Source: Halocafeteria seosinensis | Taxonomy: Eukaryota > Sar > Bigyra > Bicosoecida | NCBI GenBank assembly: GCA_001687465.1 | Contig: LVLI01000259.1 | Coordinates: forward strand, 1-32,130 | DNA: 32,130 nt | Reading direction: 5' to 3' | Part shown: positions 1 to 10,026 of the stretch, in pieces | Layout of the letters: each line of letters starts with the position of its first letter | How positions within the stretch are numbered: position 1 is the first letter of the stretch | The notes under the pieces: generated by a model | The model's input: the letters and a program-made list of their open reading frames with translations, nothing else | Databases searched by the model: none | What the model was told of the DNA's origin: nothing | Position numbers and translations under genes: made by a program

Positions 1-206
1 CGGTATGTACCCCGTTGCTAGGCTTCTTTCCAACAATCTTTTCTGCGCCTCGTGCGAGCTTAGAATGCCGGTTTTGCTGCGCTCTGTAGAGCACTTTATA
101 CACGTTGAATTGCCTCATTATGTGCCCAGTGTGATAGTATATTGTCCGTAGTATACTATACTCCATACTTTGGTTGATTGCACCGACTATATCGTGTAGC
201 AAAACG

Positions 207-2211
207 ATGCAAGCTCTGAGGCGAACTCACGGTTTTTTGGGGCGTGCTACGGTAAGTTTGAGTACATTCCATGTTTTTTCAACGTTGCATATATTAGTTC
301 AATTATACCCCCTTGTCATGCTATACAGATGGCACGCTTCCAGAGCACTCAGCCGGCTGCAGCCGCGACCACGTACTCCAAGGTAAGTTCGGTTCACAAA
401 AAGCACCGGGGAACAACCCCAGGGGAGACCAAGGGGGCTCCGTTAGGAAGGGGTCCGGGAGGTATCCCTGTTCCCACTGTTTTGCTGTATATTATGTACT
501 AAAAGCGGATGAGCGGCTCATCTGGTAGCAACTAAATGATGGAAAATGTATATACTGTGTATCCATGCAGCCGTCCTGGCTGGAATCGTTGGTATTTGAT
601 CTCCCTGATCAAAATCCCTTGGACGAGGCTTTCCCTGGGTACGTGGATTCTGGAGTTTTATGAGATGAAGTTGGCTGATTCTTCATTTTTTGACCCGTCT
701 CTGCTTTGCTGATACAGTGTACCTGCTCCTCAAGGTCGTACTGCATACGTCGGAGTTGGACCTGAGAAAGTCCAGCAGTCGAAACTAGCTAACGGTGTCC
801 AGATTGGCTCAGTTGATGCTGGCGGACCTGTACGTAAAAGCTGTGCAGTGAAGTCCATAACCGCCAATCTTATGACAAGATACTTTGATTTTGCTCGTTC
901 AGTATGCATCTCTACGCTTCCACGTTAAATCAGGCACTCGGGTAGAAACAAGTAAGTGGTCTAATCGTTTTAGGTCCGAACGGAGAATCAGTAGTGTTAC
1001 CTGAACTCTCATTCTTCGTATTAACATTAACAGCCCCTGGAACGGCCTTTGTGTTGAAGAATTTGGCATTTAAAGCGACCCAGCGTAGAAGCGAGATGAA
1101 GCTATATCGTGATGTGGAGCTCACTGGGGGTGCATTTGGAGCAACGTCTCAACGTGAAGTGCTCAATTACCATTCTGGGGCCCTTCGGGACAACATTGAC
1201 TCAATGGTGGAAGGACTGGCTGAGACTATTATTCAGCCTCGGTTGGCTCATTGGGAAATTACGGAAATGATTCCTCAGCTCAATCAGCAAATAGACGCCT
1301 TCAATTCCGACCCCCAGAACGTCTTGCTGGATCAACTCCATGCTGCGGCCTTCCTCTATAACGCTGAGTCTGGTTACTCAGGACTTGGCCACCCACTGAT
1401 GCCTTCACCGGAGCAGGCTGCAAATGTTACTATTGAAGATATTAAAGAATTTATGGGGCACCATTTCAAAGCGGGAAACATCGCCATCACGGGCAACAAT
1501 ATTGATCACTCGCGGCTAGTCGATCTGTCGGATATGTACTTCCTTTCTATTCCGGAAGGTAGCAGTAAGAAGCCAGCGTCGTCGAAGTGTAGTGGAGGTG
1601 AAAGTGTCATCAGGAAGGATACAGGTGTTGCGGATTTGGCTGTCTGCCTGGAAGCCCCCTCATTACAGAGTAAGGATCTACACGTTGCGGGTGTTCTGCA
1701 GGCTTTGCTTGGGGAACAATCTCCGCGGAGGTTCGACAGGCACACCCGAGTTGCGGAATTGATGAGAGACTCTGCTAAGGCTAAGGATATAAAATCAATG
1801 CAATCGTTTATTTTTCCCTATTCGGACTCCGGGTTGATCGGCCTAATGGCCAAGGCACCAGCCGACTCAACATATTCGACAGTGGAAACTATGGCGAACC
1901 TCTTAAAAGAGCTAGCGTCGTCCACGCCCACGGCAGATGAAGTGAACCGCGCCAAGAAGGCATATCGCTTGAACTATGTTAATTCCTTAGATAGCAGTGG
2001 AGGGCCAGCAGATGTCATAGGACACCACTTATTGAGTTGGGGTAGTTATCAGGACCCTCAACCAGTTCTCCAAGCTATAGATAAAATAACCCCCGAGGAT
2101 GTGACACGCGTTGCCAGCGAGATCCTCAAAACGGAGCCGTCAATGGCAGCAATAACTTCTACGTCAGCTCGCGTTCCTCGCTTCGATAAATTTGCTGGAT
2201 TCTTCAAGTAG
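207..2211 (+). CDS. Mitochondrial M16-family protein, cytochrome bc1 core protein 2 type
   Basis: Six exons are read: 207-251, 329-382, 571-638, 718-829, 903-951 and 1034-2211. All joins keep frame and give about 501 aa. The first residues (MQALRRTHGFLGRAT) are Arg-rich without acids, as in a mitochondrial leader. The core (VKSGTRVETTPGTAF, then LKNLAFKAT and RRSEMKL) aligns with M16 peptidase N-domains. The zinc motif HxxEH is absent because FVLKN stands in its place, so the protein is probably not a peptidase. The Gly-rich loop of the alpha processing peptidase is also missing, which favours core protein 2 (QCR2/UQCRC2) of respiratory complex III in the inner membrane. Alternative: a divergent MPP alpha subunit. 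The last intron (952-1033) could be read as coding from a GTG at 994, but splicing restores the conserved block. It ends 37 bp from the convergent gene at 2249. Confidence 0.88.
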
Positions 2212-2248
2212 ATGCTGTTCCGTGTTTGATATAATACCACACTATTAG

Positions 2249-3193
2249 CTAGGACTCCTTCGTATTGTCATCTTGCTTTCCTTCCTTTCGGGAAACTTTG
2301 AAAGAGTGTCCACCATGTTTCTTTCGGAATTCCTCTACACGTTGATGCTCCGAAGAATTCAAAGACATCAGAGCAGGAAAGATGGCTCGGCCGACGCCAA
2401 AGGTAAACGCGGCTAGTGTAGCGAATGCTGATCCCACTACAGGTACTCTGACCGACCTCCAGCAAGCCTCCAGCCCTACTGATTTGACATCAGTTCCTGC
2501 ATAAAAAACTTTCGCCATCATACGTCGGGTTGCCAAAACCGTCGCCGTGGAAGTGATCATTCCTCCAGTCCATTCTGTAATGCGGTAGTTACGCTCTAAC
2601 AGTTGTGCTTCCAATCGTCGTAAGAATCCTTTCTGGGGATCTTTCTCGTCTCGTTTAACCACTTCAGCTGTTTGGAAAGGATCTGTGATGTCTCTCAAAC
2701 TACCAATCTGTTCGTCTAAGCGCTTCTCCATATCCAAAGTTAATCCACTGGCGTGGGCTCTGTCAACGATTAAGGAAGTTACGAAGATATCCCCGCCTAC
2801 CATGGACAAGGGCAGTACGAGCGGCATTGCGTAGCCTATGCACGCTCCGACGACAGAGTGCGCAAGACCGTGCATGACCGTCGAACGACTTAAAATTCGA
2901 AAGACCTCGGATGTAGACGGCCGGGGGCAATGTTGAGGGTCTTGGGCTGATAATTGAAGAAGTCGCCGGTGCTCAGCGATGCCTCGCAGTCCTCCCAGCA
3001 GCGTCCCTCCACCCCATCCAATGACGCCACCGACTTTTGCGCGCATTGTCCAGTTCGGATCCTCCTGAGTTCGGAAAATCGAAATGGCCGTCTCTCGGAA
3101 CGTGTCAAATGAATAGCGAAAGGCTCCTGTTTGTTGCTTTTGGGCGTTGGCGGCGGTGGCAGAGCCATCCCGTGTACTCTGACTGTTTCCCAT
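2249..3193 (-). CDS. Unrecognised membrane-associated protein with myristoylation-type N-terminus
   Basis: A single exon of 314 aa. The open frame extends 69 nt further upstream to 3262, but that start is GTG; the first ATG is at 3193. It begins MGNSQST, which fits the N-myristoylation pattern Met-Gly-x-x-x-Ser. A Gly-rich hydrophobic stretch (GGVIGWGGGTLLGGLRG) lies near residues 54-71. Further hydrophobic segments lie near residues 108-142 (GACIGYAMPLVLPLSMVGG), 210-225 and 250-275 (VPVVGSAFATLAAFTFGVG). The C-terminus is charged. The Gly spacing recalls Tim17/22/23-type proteins, but I see no firm match and assign no function. It is convergent with the QCR2-like gene (37 bp between stops) and lies 145 bp downstream of the UBE2Z-like gene on the same strand. 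Confidence 0.7.
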   Translation of the reverse strand: MGNSQSTRDGSATAANAQKQQTGAFRYSFDTFRETAISIFRTQEDPNWTMRAKVGGVIGWGGGTLLGGLRGIAEHRRLLQLSAQDPQHCPRPSTSEVFRILSRSTVMHGLAHSVVGACIGYAMPLVLPLSMVGGDIFVTSLIVDRAHASGLTLDMEKRLDEQIGSLRDITDPFQTAEVVKRDEKDPQKGFLRRLEAQLLERNYRITEWTGGMITSTATVLATRRMMAKVFYAGTDVKSVGLEACWRSVRVPVVGSAFATLAAFTFGVGRAIFPALMSLNSSEHQRVEEFRKKHGGHSFKVSRKEGKQDDNTKES

Positions 3194-3407
3194 GATTGAG
3201 ATCCTCGTATCTCCAAGTGCTAACAACGTGAACCAAATCAGCTTGTAGAAAGAGGTGCTCACAATAGCCTATGTGGTGTATTTGTTGAAGTTCGCGAAGG
3301 AGCCGGTTTTGGCGACTTCACACGGAGTGCCGTGGTCAAGAATTACCGGTATGGTATGTTTTTACAAATCACACACGTAGACCAAAGATGGCGGTAAAGC
3401 AATGTAG

Positions 3408-4484
3408 CTAATCAATCTCAATTACTTCGGGAGAGGATTTTATGTTTCTCGCTCGTTTCCCTCGTTTCGCCGTGCCCGTGGATGACGAGCCTGTGCAATC
3501 AATGTCCGGTTCGACAGCAGCTGAGGAGGAGGAGGACACCGTTTTACCAGAGGCTTTTCTTTTCCTTTGCCGATTTTTTGGCGGGGAGTCGTCCGCAATA
3601 TCTAACTCGATATGGTCAGTAGCCGGAGCCGCAGCTGACCTGTGTGTTGTAGCCGTAGCAGACCTGCTGCTGGTACTGCTACTGGAAGCAGCTGCCTCTG
3701 GGTTTCCCACAATTTCGCGCAATCTTTCAATTAGTGTATCCAGGTGACTTTGGGTAGCTGCCGAGTCGAGCCGGTGGTTGTAGAAAGTGTTCCTCACCGC
3801 TCGTCCCTTTGGTTCCCGCAGGTTGTGTTGAAACGACTCCACTACTTTCTTCCAATTTTCTTCCTGTTGCAAATACTCTTTTAGACATGACGTAAAGTAC
3901 TGCCTTGCGTTTTCATTCGGGATAGGCACTTTGTAACTCTTATGAGCGAGTTGTTTCACGGATAGATGTCGCAAAAACGCATTGTAGTTGAGTACTGGTT
4001 CTGATTTCATATCTTCGAATGACGGTTCGCATTGCAAGGGATAATCCTCGTTAATTATCATCTCTATGTTCTGTGCTCTGCACTCCCATATTCACCCTTA
4101 ACTTCACCACACAGAGGTTAAAAAGTCAACTTCAAACCCACCCACTTACAGTGTATGGAGGGTAAAAGCAGCGGTCCAACCTGGTCCCTGCCATGTCCCC
4201 AAGATACTCAAACAGATTTTGCCGTCGGCGTACAAATTGGGATGCACGCGGGCTGAGTCCACGCTGATATACTTGGCTACGGGAGGAAAGAATGGATACG
4301 CTTGTTGGCCTTCGCCCAATTTGAAATGCACGAAGAACGGCATCACGCCATAGCAGCTGTCCGGACTGGAGAGGATCATGAGGTATCCGGTCCGATCATC
4401 GTTGTAGTACATGTACAAGGTATCACTTTCGTTGCATTGCTTCATGGAGCGCTCCACGTTTCGTAAAGCCAGTTTATCCGCCAT
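3408..4484 (-). CDS. UBE2Z-like ubiquitin-conjugating enzyme with SIM-like tail
   Basis: Two exons, 4484-4150 and 4077-3408, separated by a 72-nt intron (4149-4078) with donor GTAAGT and acceptor GTGCAG. Together they encode 334 aa. The E2 core contains HPNLYADGKICLSILGTW, with the predicted thioester Cys at residue 91. It is followed by GPGW and, across the splice, TLAQNIEMIINEDYPL and CEPSFE. This is the arrangement of UBE2Z and BIRC6-type E2s (HPN, GKxCLSxLGTW, NEPGYE). In animals UBE2Z accepts ubiquitin from UBA6; the partner here is unknown. The last ~100 residues are Ser-rich and basic (KNRQRKRK, KRGKRARN) and end in EVIEID, a hydrophobic-acidic SUMO-interaction-like motif; HIELDIADD near 267-275 is a second. 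The human N-terminal extension is missing. The tail suggests a nuclear role (inference). Confidence 0.9.
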
Positions 4485-4958
4485 GATTGCTCAAACAGTG
4501 GCACGTAGATCGTACTCCTGTCTACAGCCACACCGCCGAACGAAAATCAAGACCAGTCAGGGCGAGTAACGCGCTGTACTGTACAAACACTTCGACAAAA
4601 GTAGCTTCAGTAGAAACTTCCCACTAAGAACTTCTTGCAGGGAGTGAACGTAGCCGCAAACTTCAACGACAAAGCTGGATACCAGCTGGTGCGAAGGAAG
4701 TTAGATGTATGGTAGTCAGTGGAAGATGTATGGTGGTTAGATGTATGGTAATCAGTGGAAACGCACACTATCCTACCCGGCAAACTAGTAAATCGCACGA
4801 AAAAGCCACAAGGTGTAAAGTATGTTACAACCATTTAGTCGTACCCCAAAAGCCAAAAACTTTGGACTAAAATAGACTGATAAACCATCGTCGTGCTGCC
4901 TTCGATTTAAGGAGCGAGCGACGGAGTCATACCAAGTAGTTTTTAGCAACAGTCTCTC
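4485..4958. other. Intergenic region between the two E2 genes
   Basis: About 470 bp separate the UBE2J2-like stop from the UBE2Z-like start. I see no coding potential beyond short shadow frames. It holds the short tandem repeat at 4701-4760. It presumably contains the promoter of the UBE2Z-like gene, but no core element is recognisable. Confidence 0.5.
4701..4760. repeat. Imperfect tandem repeat, 36-bp unit
   Basis: A unit beginning TTAGATGTATGGTAGTCAGT (4701-4736) is followed by a second, partial copy (4737-4760) differing by one base in 24. The submotif GATGTATGGT occurs three times. It lies about 220 bp upstream of the UBE2Z-like start. Confidence 0.7.
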
Positions 4959-5992
4959 TCATGCTTTTCTAGCTCTTCCAGCTCTTTTTGGTTTTGCGTC
5001 GAGTATCTCCACCTCACCATCCGTAGTTTCTATCGCCGCTTTTGCGCGTCCACGCTTACTAGTTGTTGCCGTCTTTCCATTCCGAGCTTTCTTGACAGGG
5101 GCAGCAGCACTGTCATGGTCATCTTCCGTAAGGTCTATGGTTGGTTCTTCTTTTTCTTTATTCCGTTTTCGGGCAGCGGAGGTGGCTGCTGCTTTGCCAC
5201 CTCGCTGCTTCCTACCCGTAGCCTGTTGGGATTCCCCAGCGGCAGTGTCTGCTCCAACCTCAGCCCTTTGGTTCGTTTTGGTATCTTTCTCCGCAGGAGT
5301 CTTTGGGACTGAGATCTCGTGCACAGGATCCCCAGGTGGCGGTCGTTTACCCTCCGATTCTTCGATGATATCGGGGAACAAAGAACGAAATATCGGATTC
5401 TTCTTATTAAACTCCATGCTAGCCTTTGCTAATTTCTTCTTAGTTTGCTTATCAGAAGTGATGCGGCCTACGCCATCTGCATCCTCGTCAACCATAAACG
5501 ACATGAACCCAGTAAGTATGGTAGCTATACCTGCAAAAGGAGCAACTAAGATTATAGATATAAGTCAGCAAGAAGCAGCGAGAAGAAAAATACTTACCCC
5601 ACGCTGGATTCCAAGTCTCTTGGTGAAAATTTGTTATACTCATGCATATATTCACGCTTGGTTGGAACCTTCCACTCGGAGTAAACAGCTTTATAGCTGG
5701 AGCCTTCATTGGATACTCACTCGGCAGTTCGATCACACCGTGGTAATACCCTCCTTCAAAGGGCGTGTTTTCCGGTCCTCGCACAACATAGTGAAATTCG
5801 AGCAGATTGTTTTCACGTGGTCTAGCCTGTGACAAACACGACGAATACAATCCTTTGTATCCAGGGATATGCACAAATGAAGGCGGCTCATACCGTGATT
5901 TGTTTCGGCAATGACTGGGGAAAGCGGCTAATCTCCTTCTGCAAACGCTTAGAGGCCATCGAAGGGACGTGACCAGAAGCTCCTGACGCCAT
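4959..5992 (-). CDS. UBE2J2-like E2 lacking a C-terminal membrane anchor
   Basis: Three exons, 5992-5894, 5826-5598 and 5530-4959, give 299 aa. The start is ATG at 5992 (MASGASGHVP), followed by SKRLQKEISRFP. The core reads NNLLEFHYVVRGPENTPFEG, then YYHGVIELPSEYP, GRFQPSVNICMSITNFH and ETWNPAWGIATILTGFMSFM. This matches UBE2J2/Ubc6 E2s, with the thioester Cys at residue 94 (ICMS in place of the family's ICLS). FRSLFPDIIEE is the usual end of the family core. Canonical members then have a tail-anchor helix for ER-associated degradation. Here the remaining ~130 residues are hydrophilic, with basic patches (AARKRNKEK, TTSKRGRAK, PKRAGRARK) and SIM-like motifs PTIDLTEDD (about 239-247) and EVEILD (about 282-287). 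The membrane anchor is absent; a nuclear or soluble role is inferred. Confidence 0.9.
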
Positions 5993-6516
5993 TTTATACT
6001 CAATTTATACCCGACACAATTTCAAAAAACGCGAAAAACTTCCTCCGGACGGCAAATCCAACCCTGCGGCGTATTCCGAGGGTGTGAGAAATAGACTAAT
6101 TACACTTTTCCAGGAAACTATTCCGTCTCTGACACTCGCTAGAATGAAAATAAGACTGTACAATACGACACTGCAACAAAATTTCCCCAGGGGCAACGCC
6201 GGCGAGGCTCTATCAAGTCGAAGCGTGCTCAAAGTGTGAAGTCACGGCCTGGCGCAACTTCAACTTGTCATTGCGTCTCTCGTTTCGCGCGTGGGGCGAC
6301 CCGTAGTGTAACAGGATGGTTTGGAGATGAACATGATTCGTTTGAGAGTGAATTGTCACTCCGTATGAATGATCATGCCACCGGGGGGTGCTTGTATAGT
6401 CTGGTGTGGGCAGTAAACAACTTCAACGTGCCGTTAACGGCTTCCCCTGTAGAGGTCCCCTAGATTTTCCTTTTTGTTGTTTCCGTCTCGCAGTGAGACC
6501 TCTATAGAACGATATA
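5993..6516. other. Divergent intergenic region between the UBE2J2-like gene and CCDC39
   Basis: About 520 bp between two divergent starts, so it probably carries both promoters. Short open frames here lack family resemblance. One TTTCGCGC octamer fits the E2F consensus (see separate entry). No TATA element is convincing. Confidence 0.5.
6283..6290 (+). promoter_or_regulatory. E2F-like octamer in divergent promoter
   Basis: TTTCGCGC matches the E2F consensus TTTSSCGC. It sits 234 bp upstream of the CCDC39 start and 291 bp upstream of the UBE2J2-like start. An eight-base match can occur by chance, so this is only suggestive. Confidence 0.2.
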
Positions 6517-9500
6517 ATGGATGATAGGAACGAATCTGGCGAGGAGAGCGAGGTGAACTACGGGAATGAATCGCAGCAAGAGGATTTCAGCGGAGGAAAC
6601 GAAGAAAATGAGTGGAATGGGGAGGAAAACGACAATGGAGAGGGTCCCGAAGGTTGGTCTCAGGGCGATATTGGGGACGATAATGATGGCTCTAGGCCTT
6701 GTACGCACGAAACTGGTGGTTCAGAAGGAGGTGTAGACGAGGCCGGAAGCAGCCAGCATTCGTCCTTGGGTGTAGAAGGGGAAGAGGAAGGTGGCTACTA
6801 TCAGTTCCAAGATACCCAGGAGGGCGATGACTTCGTTGCTCGTGATTATGAAGGAGAGCAGCATGGGGGCGATGCCCAAGAAGGTGGGCAGCATACGGAG
6901 CGTACAGATCAGACGGATGGTGGCGGCGAAGGAGGAGACCGGCAGCAGCCTACTCAGGAGCAAGAGGACCATATTGCAGCGTTATTACAAGAACCTGTCC
7001 AAGACGATACAGGTGGCGAAGATCAAGCCACAGACGAGTTTGATGATGTGCCTGACTTTGCGAATAAGTATAATCGCGACTTACATGCTGAAATCCTGCA
7101 GCATGAAAAGGAAGTGCTGCGACACGAACGAAGTGCAGAGGAGCACAAGAATCGTGTGTCGGTCATGCGCGAACATTTGCGAAATGTTCAGAACGAAATT
7201 CAGCATACGCAGAAACTTGTGGAAGCACGAAACCAAGAAATTAAGACCGAGGATCACATGCGGCAGATGAGTGAACGGTCTCTGGCCAAAGTTAGAAAGG
7301 AGTTGGAGGACTTGAAGAAACGAAACCAGGAGATTCAAGACCAAATATCCTCTGTGCAGTTGCAACTCCACAATAATAACCAAACGCTAGAGCAATTTCG
7401 CGAGCAGATGAATTGGAACCAGCAAGAATTAGAACAATGGGTTGAGGCGGCACATCAAAAGGATGAAGATAATATGGCGTTAGAAAAGTACACAAAAGCT
7501 GACGACCAAAAGACTCGGGATCTGGCCAGAAGACTAGAAAAGCTTACTGATGATCTCAATCAAAAGCAAAGGGGTCTAGACCATGAGGTGACGGAGACCC
7601 AGGCTAAGCAGATTGAACTTGACAAGACGGCCGACGACTTCCATGCACTTCACTCGGAGCGCCAAGAACTGGTAGGGAAATGGAAAGAAGCCATTCGGAT
7701 TATGGAGTCTCGGGATAATGAAATCGCGGAGGCTGGGGAACGGTTTGCGACAGCTAAAACAAAACTTGCACAGAGGAAGGAATCGATCTCCGAGCTTAAC
7801 CGGGTGCTCAACAGGCAAAAACGAGACAATCAAGAAATGGAGGAAGAAATAAAGAAAGTCAACTTACTGGCTGGAAGGAAGCGTGACGAATACAAGGCTA
7901 TCCACGAGCGCTTTCAGAACTATAAAAACGACGTAGAACTGCTGAAATCTGAACTGGATAAAGCTGCTTCAGACTTGACGCAGTTGCGGGCAACGAATAA
8001 GAACTATTCAGCGGCCATTGAAGAGAAGCGGCAGCAAGTTGAGATGGCCGAACAGCGACTCAAATCAACCCAGCAAAAATTGGAGAAAGCAAAGGAGCAC
8101 ACGAGCAAAGTAGAGAAGACTGCGACACAGCGAGAAGAGGAAGCCGAAGAAGAAAATAAGCGCCTTGCAAGCATTGAGAGGGAAATCGAGGGGCTTAAGG
8201 AGAAGTCATTCCGGCAGAACCAAGAGCTGTTCCAACTTAAGAAAGAGGAAAGCAACTTAATAGCCGAAATATCAGGAGCTCGCTCCACGCTAAAGACTCT
8301 AACAGACAAAATTAATTCGCTCGATGCAGAGGCTCTTCGCCAACAAGAGTTGGTGTACTCTGCTGACTTCCAAATTCAGCAAATGGAGCGCAAGGTAGCA
8401 AGAGCAAAGGGGGAAAGAAGTGATGAGGAAAAGAAAATTTTGCAAGCGCGAATTGATGAGCTGACTCAGGAGCGAGATGAAATTCAGGCTCAGGAAAAGA
8501 AACTACGTGAACAATCGAAGAAATTACGGGAAGAAGTTAAAGCTGTCAATCGAGAGCAGGAACAGCTAGATCAGAAGATTAAAGACATTGAAGGCAAGAC
8601 GGAGGAGCTAATGCTGGAAAACAAGAGCGCTGGGGCTACTCTCAAGTCTGTTTCCAAGGAGAAAGAGGATGCAATGGTTGAGCACGATTTGCTGAAACTC
8701 GAGGTTCGGAAGCTCAGGAGCGCTTTGAGCGAGAGAAGTGACGAAGTTTACAGCCTCGAAAACAGGATGACCCAATTACAACTTTCCAAAGAGGAGCGGA
8801 AGAAAGATATAGAGTCGCATCAGCGGATGCAAAAGGGGAACCTGAAACTGCTAGAAGAGGAACGACATAAATTGGCAATGGATGTACAAAATAGAGGTTC
8901 GCAAGTACAAAAGCTCCGCAACAAATACAAGACAGTATGCGACCGTATACGGGGTGCCGACGATGATGACGGTGGCCAACCTCGTAGCCAAGCGCACTTT
9001 GTTATCCAGCAAGCACAAAAGCGGGAAGAACTGCAGCGTGAAGGTGATGAGTTGGATGCGTCAATTAAACAGTGTGAACGAGAAATTAAAGCCTTGGTGA
9101 CGACACTAAAGCATTTGTCGATCCGGAACAGCGAATTTCGAACGTCTTTCCACAAGGCTGACGAAGACAACTCCAAAACTCAAACTCTACAATCCCTTGA
9201 GCAACAGACCAAGGACTCCACAGACTTATTGTTCAAGAAAAAGCGTGAGCTTCAAAGGGTAACCGCTGAAGTGGATGAAGAGAAACAGCGACAGCGCACT
9301 CTTAAGGATCAACAAGAGCAAACCAACAACCGAATAGAGACGTTGCAGAAGAAGCGAAGTGAAGCTTCGAAAGACCAGGAGAACCAGCTGAATCGGCTGA
9401 CGGAGAAGCAAGAGCAGTTGGAAGAAGTCAAAAGCAATTTCCGTGATCATGTGGGGGTAGAGGAGCAAGATCTCTACGATGCATGTGAGAAAAACATAGA

Positions 9501-9897
9501 GGCCGCAGCTGTTAAAGCAGCCACACAAAATGTATTGTATACTCTGAAGCAGCTGGCAGGGTTGAATAAGTTTCCTCAACTCTCCAAAGCTGTACAAGAG
9601 AAAGCAAAGGCCAGGCAACTGTCCCTCCCTGCTCGACCGCCGCGACCCAAAGGTGTAGAAGGACAGTCGAGTAGTCATGCTGCTTCCGCAGTGATGCCAC
9701 CTGGAACTGGAGGCGACACAACCGGGGAGAGCGGTGGAGGTAGTCTCCAATCACGATCTCAGCGAGATAGCAGCCGAACCGGGTCTTATTGGGGTGGTCA
9801 GAAGACTACTTCTCGTCCCGCGACAGGATCCTCCCAGCAAAGCACTCCCAGTCAATCGAGTGCTGTCCAAGTTAAGACTTTCGATTTCGGACTTTAG
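6517..9897 (+). CDS. CCDC39: CCDC39 (FAP59) axonemal 96-nm ruler protein
   Basis: A single exon of 1126 aa starting at the first ATG. Residues 1 to about 170 are acidic and Gly/Gln-rich. From about 190 to 1020 the protein is almost continuous coiled coil. The segment EQMNWNQQELEQWVEAAHQK, then DLARRLEKLTDDLNQKQRGL and DFHALHSERQELVGKW, closely follows the order of conserved blocks in animal CCDC39 and Chlamydomonas FAP59. The C-terminus is Ser/Thr/Gly-rich and ends VKTFDFGL. In known systems CCDC39 forms a heterodimer with CCDC40 along the doublet microtubule and sets the 96-nm repeat that places inner dynein arms, radial spokes and the nexin-dynein regulatory complex. CCDC40 is not in this window. 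DRC7, a component of the complex positioned by this ruler, is at 23585-26984. The acidic N-terminal region is longer than in animal proteins. Confidence 0.93.
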   Translation: MDDRNESGEESEVNYGNESQQEDFSGGNEENEWNGEENDNGEGPEGWSQGDIGDDNDGSRPCTHETGGSEGGVDEAGSSQHSSLGVEGEEEGGYYQFQDTQEGDDFVARDYEGEQHGGDAQEGGQHTERTDQTDGGGEGGDRQQPTQEQEDHIAALLQEPVQDDTGGEDQATDEFDDVPDFANKYNRDLHAEILQHEKEVLRHERSAEEHKNRVSVMREHLRNVQNEIQHTQKLVEARNQEIKTEDHMRQMSERSLAKVRKELEDLKKRNQEIQDQISSVQLQLHNNNQTLEQFREQMNWNQQELEQWVEAAHQKDEDNMALEKYTKADDQKTRDLARRLEKLTDDLNQKQRGLDHEVTETQAKQIELDKTADDFHALHSERQELVGKWKEAIRIMESRDNEIAEAGERFATAKTKLAQRKESISELNRVLNRQKRDNQEMEEEIKKVNLLAGRKRDEYKAIHERFQNYKNDVELLKSELDKAASDLTQLRATNKNYSAAIEEKRQQVEMAEQRLKSTQQKLEKAKEHTSKVEKTATQREEEAEEENKRLASIEREIEGLKEKSFRQNQELFQLKKEESNLIAEISGARSTLKTLTDKINSLDAEALRQQELVYSADFQIQQMERKVARAKGERSDEEKKILQARIDELTQERDEIQAQEKKLREQSKKLREEVKAVNREQEQLDQKIKDIEGKTEELMLENKSAGATLKSVSKEKEDAMVEHDLLKLEVRKLRSALSERSDEVYSLENRMTQLQLSKEERKKDIESHQRMQKGNLKLLEEERHKLAMDVQNRGSQVQKLRNKYKTVCDRIRGADDDDGGQPRSQAHFVIQQAQKREELQREGDELDASIKQCEREIKALVTTLKHLSIRNSEFRTSFHKADEDNSKTQTLQSLEQQTKDSTDLLFKKKRELQRVTAEVDEEKQRQRTLKDQQEQTNNRIETLQKKRSEASKDQENQLNRLTEKQEQLEEVKSNFRDHVGVEEQDLYDACEKNIEAAAVKAATQNVLYTLKQLAGLNKFPQLSKAVQEKAKARQLSLPARPPRPKGVEGQSSSHAASAVMPPGTGGDTTGESGGGSLQSRSQRDSSRTGSYWGGQKTTSRPATGSSQQSTPSQSSAVQVKTFDFGL

Positions 9898-10026
9898 GAA
9901 GTTCCGTTCATGTAGCTAGTCAAAAGTCAATAAACTCAGCAACACGTTTTGTTATCTAAGGGTATGTATGTACCTTTGATAAAGTTCAACTATTAACTCC
10001 CCCTCTCCAAGCGACGCCGTTGAATC

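Noticed and set aside
994-1033. Reading the QCR2-like gene from a GTG at 994 through intron 5
   Set aside because: Splicing 951 to 1034 restores the conserved GTRVETTPGTAF block and connects to a leader-bearing 5' end.
3194-3262. N-terminal extension MSTSFYKLIWFT of the gene at 2249-3193
   Set aside because: Its first codon is GTG. The first ATG at 3193 gives a coherent myristoylation-type start.
5092-5832. 246-codon open frame on the plus strand
   Set aside because: It is antisense to the UBE2J2-like exons, which match a known family across three exons. Its translation is a low-complexity shadow.
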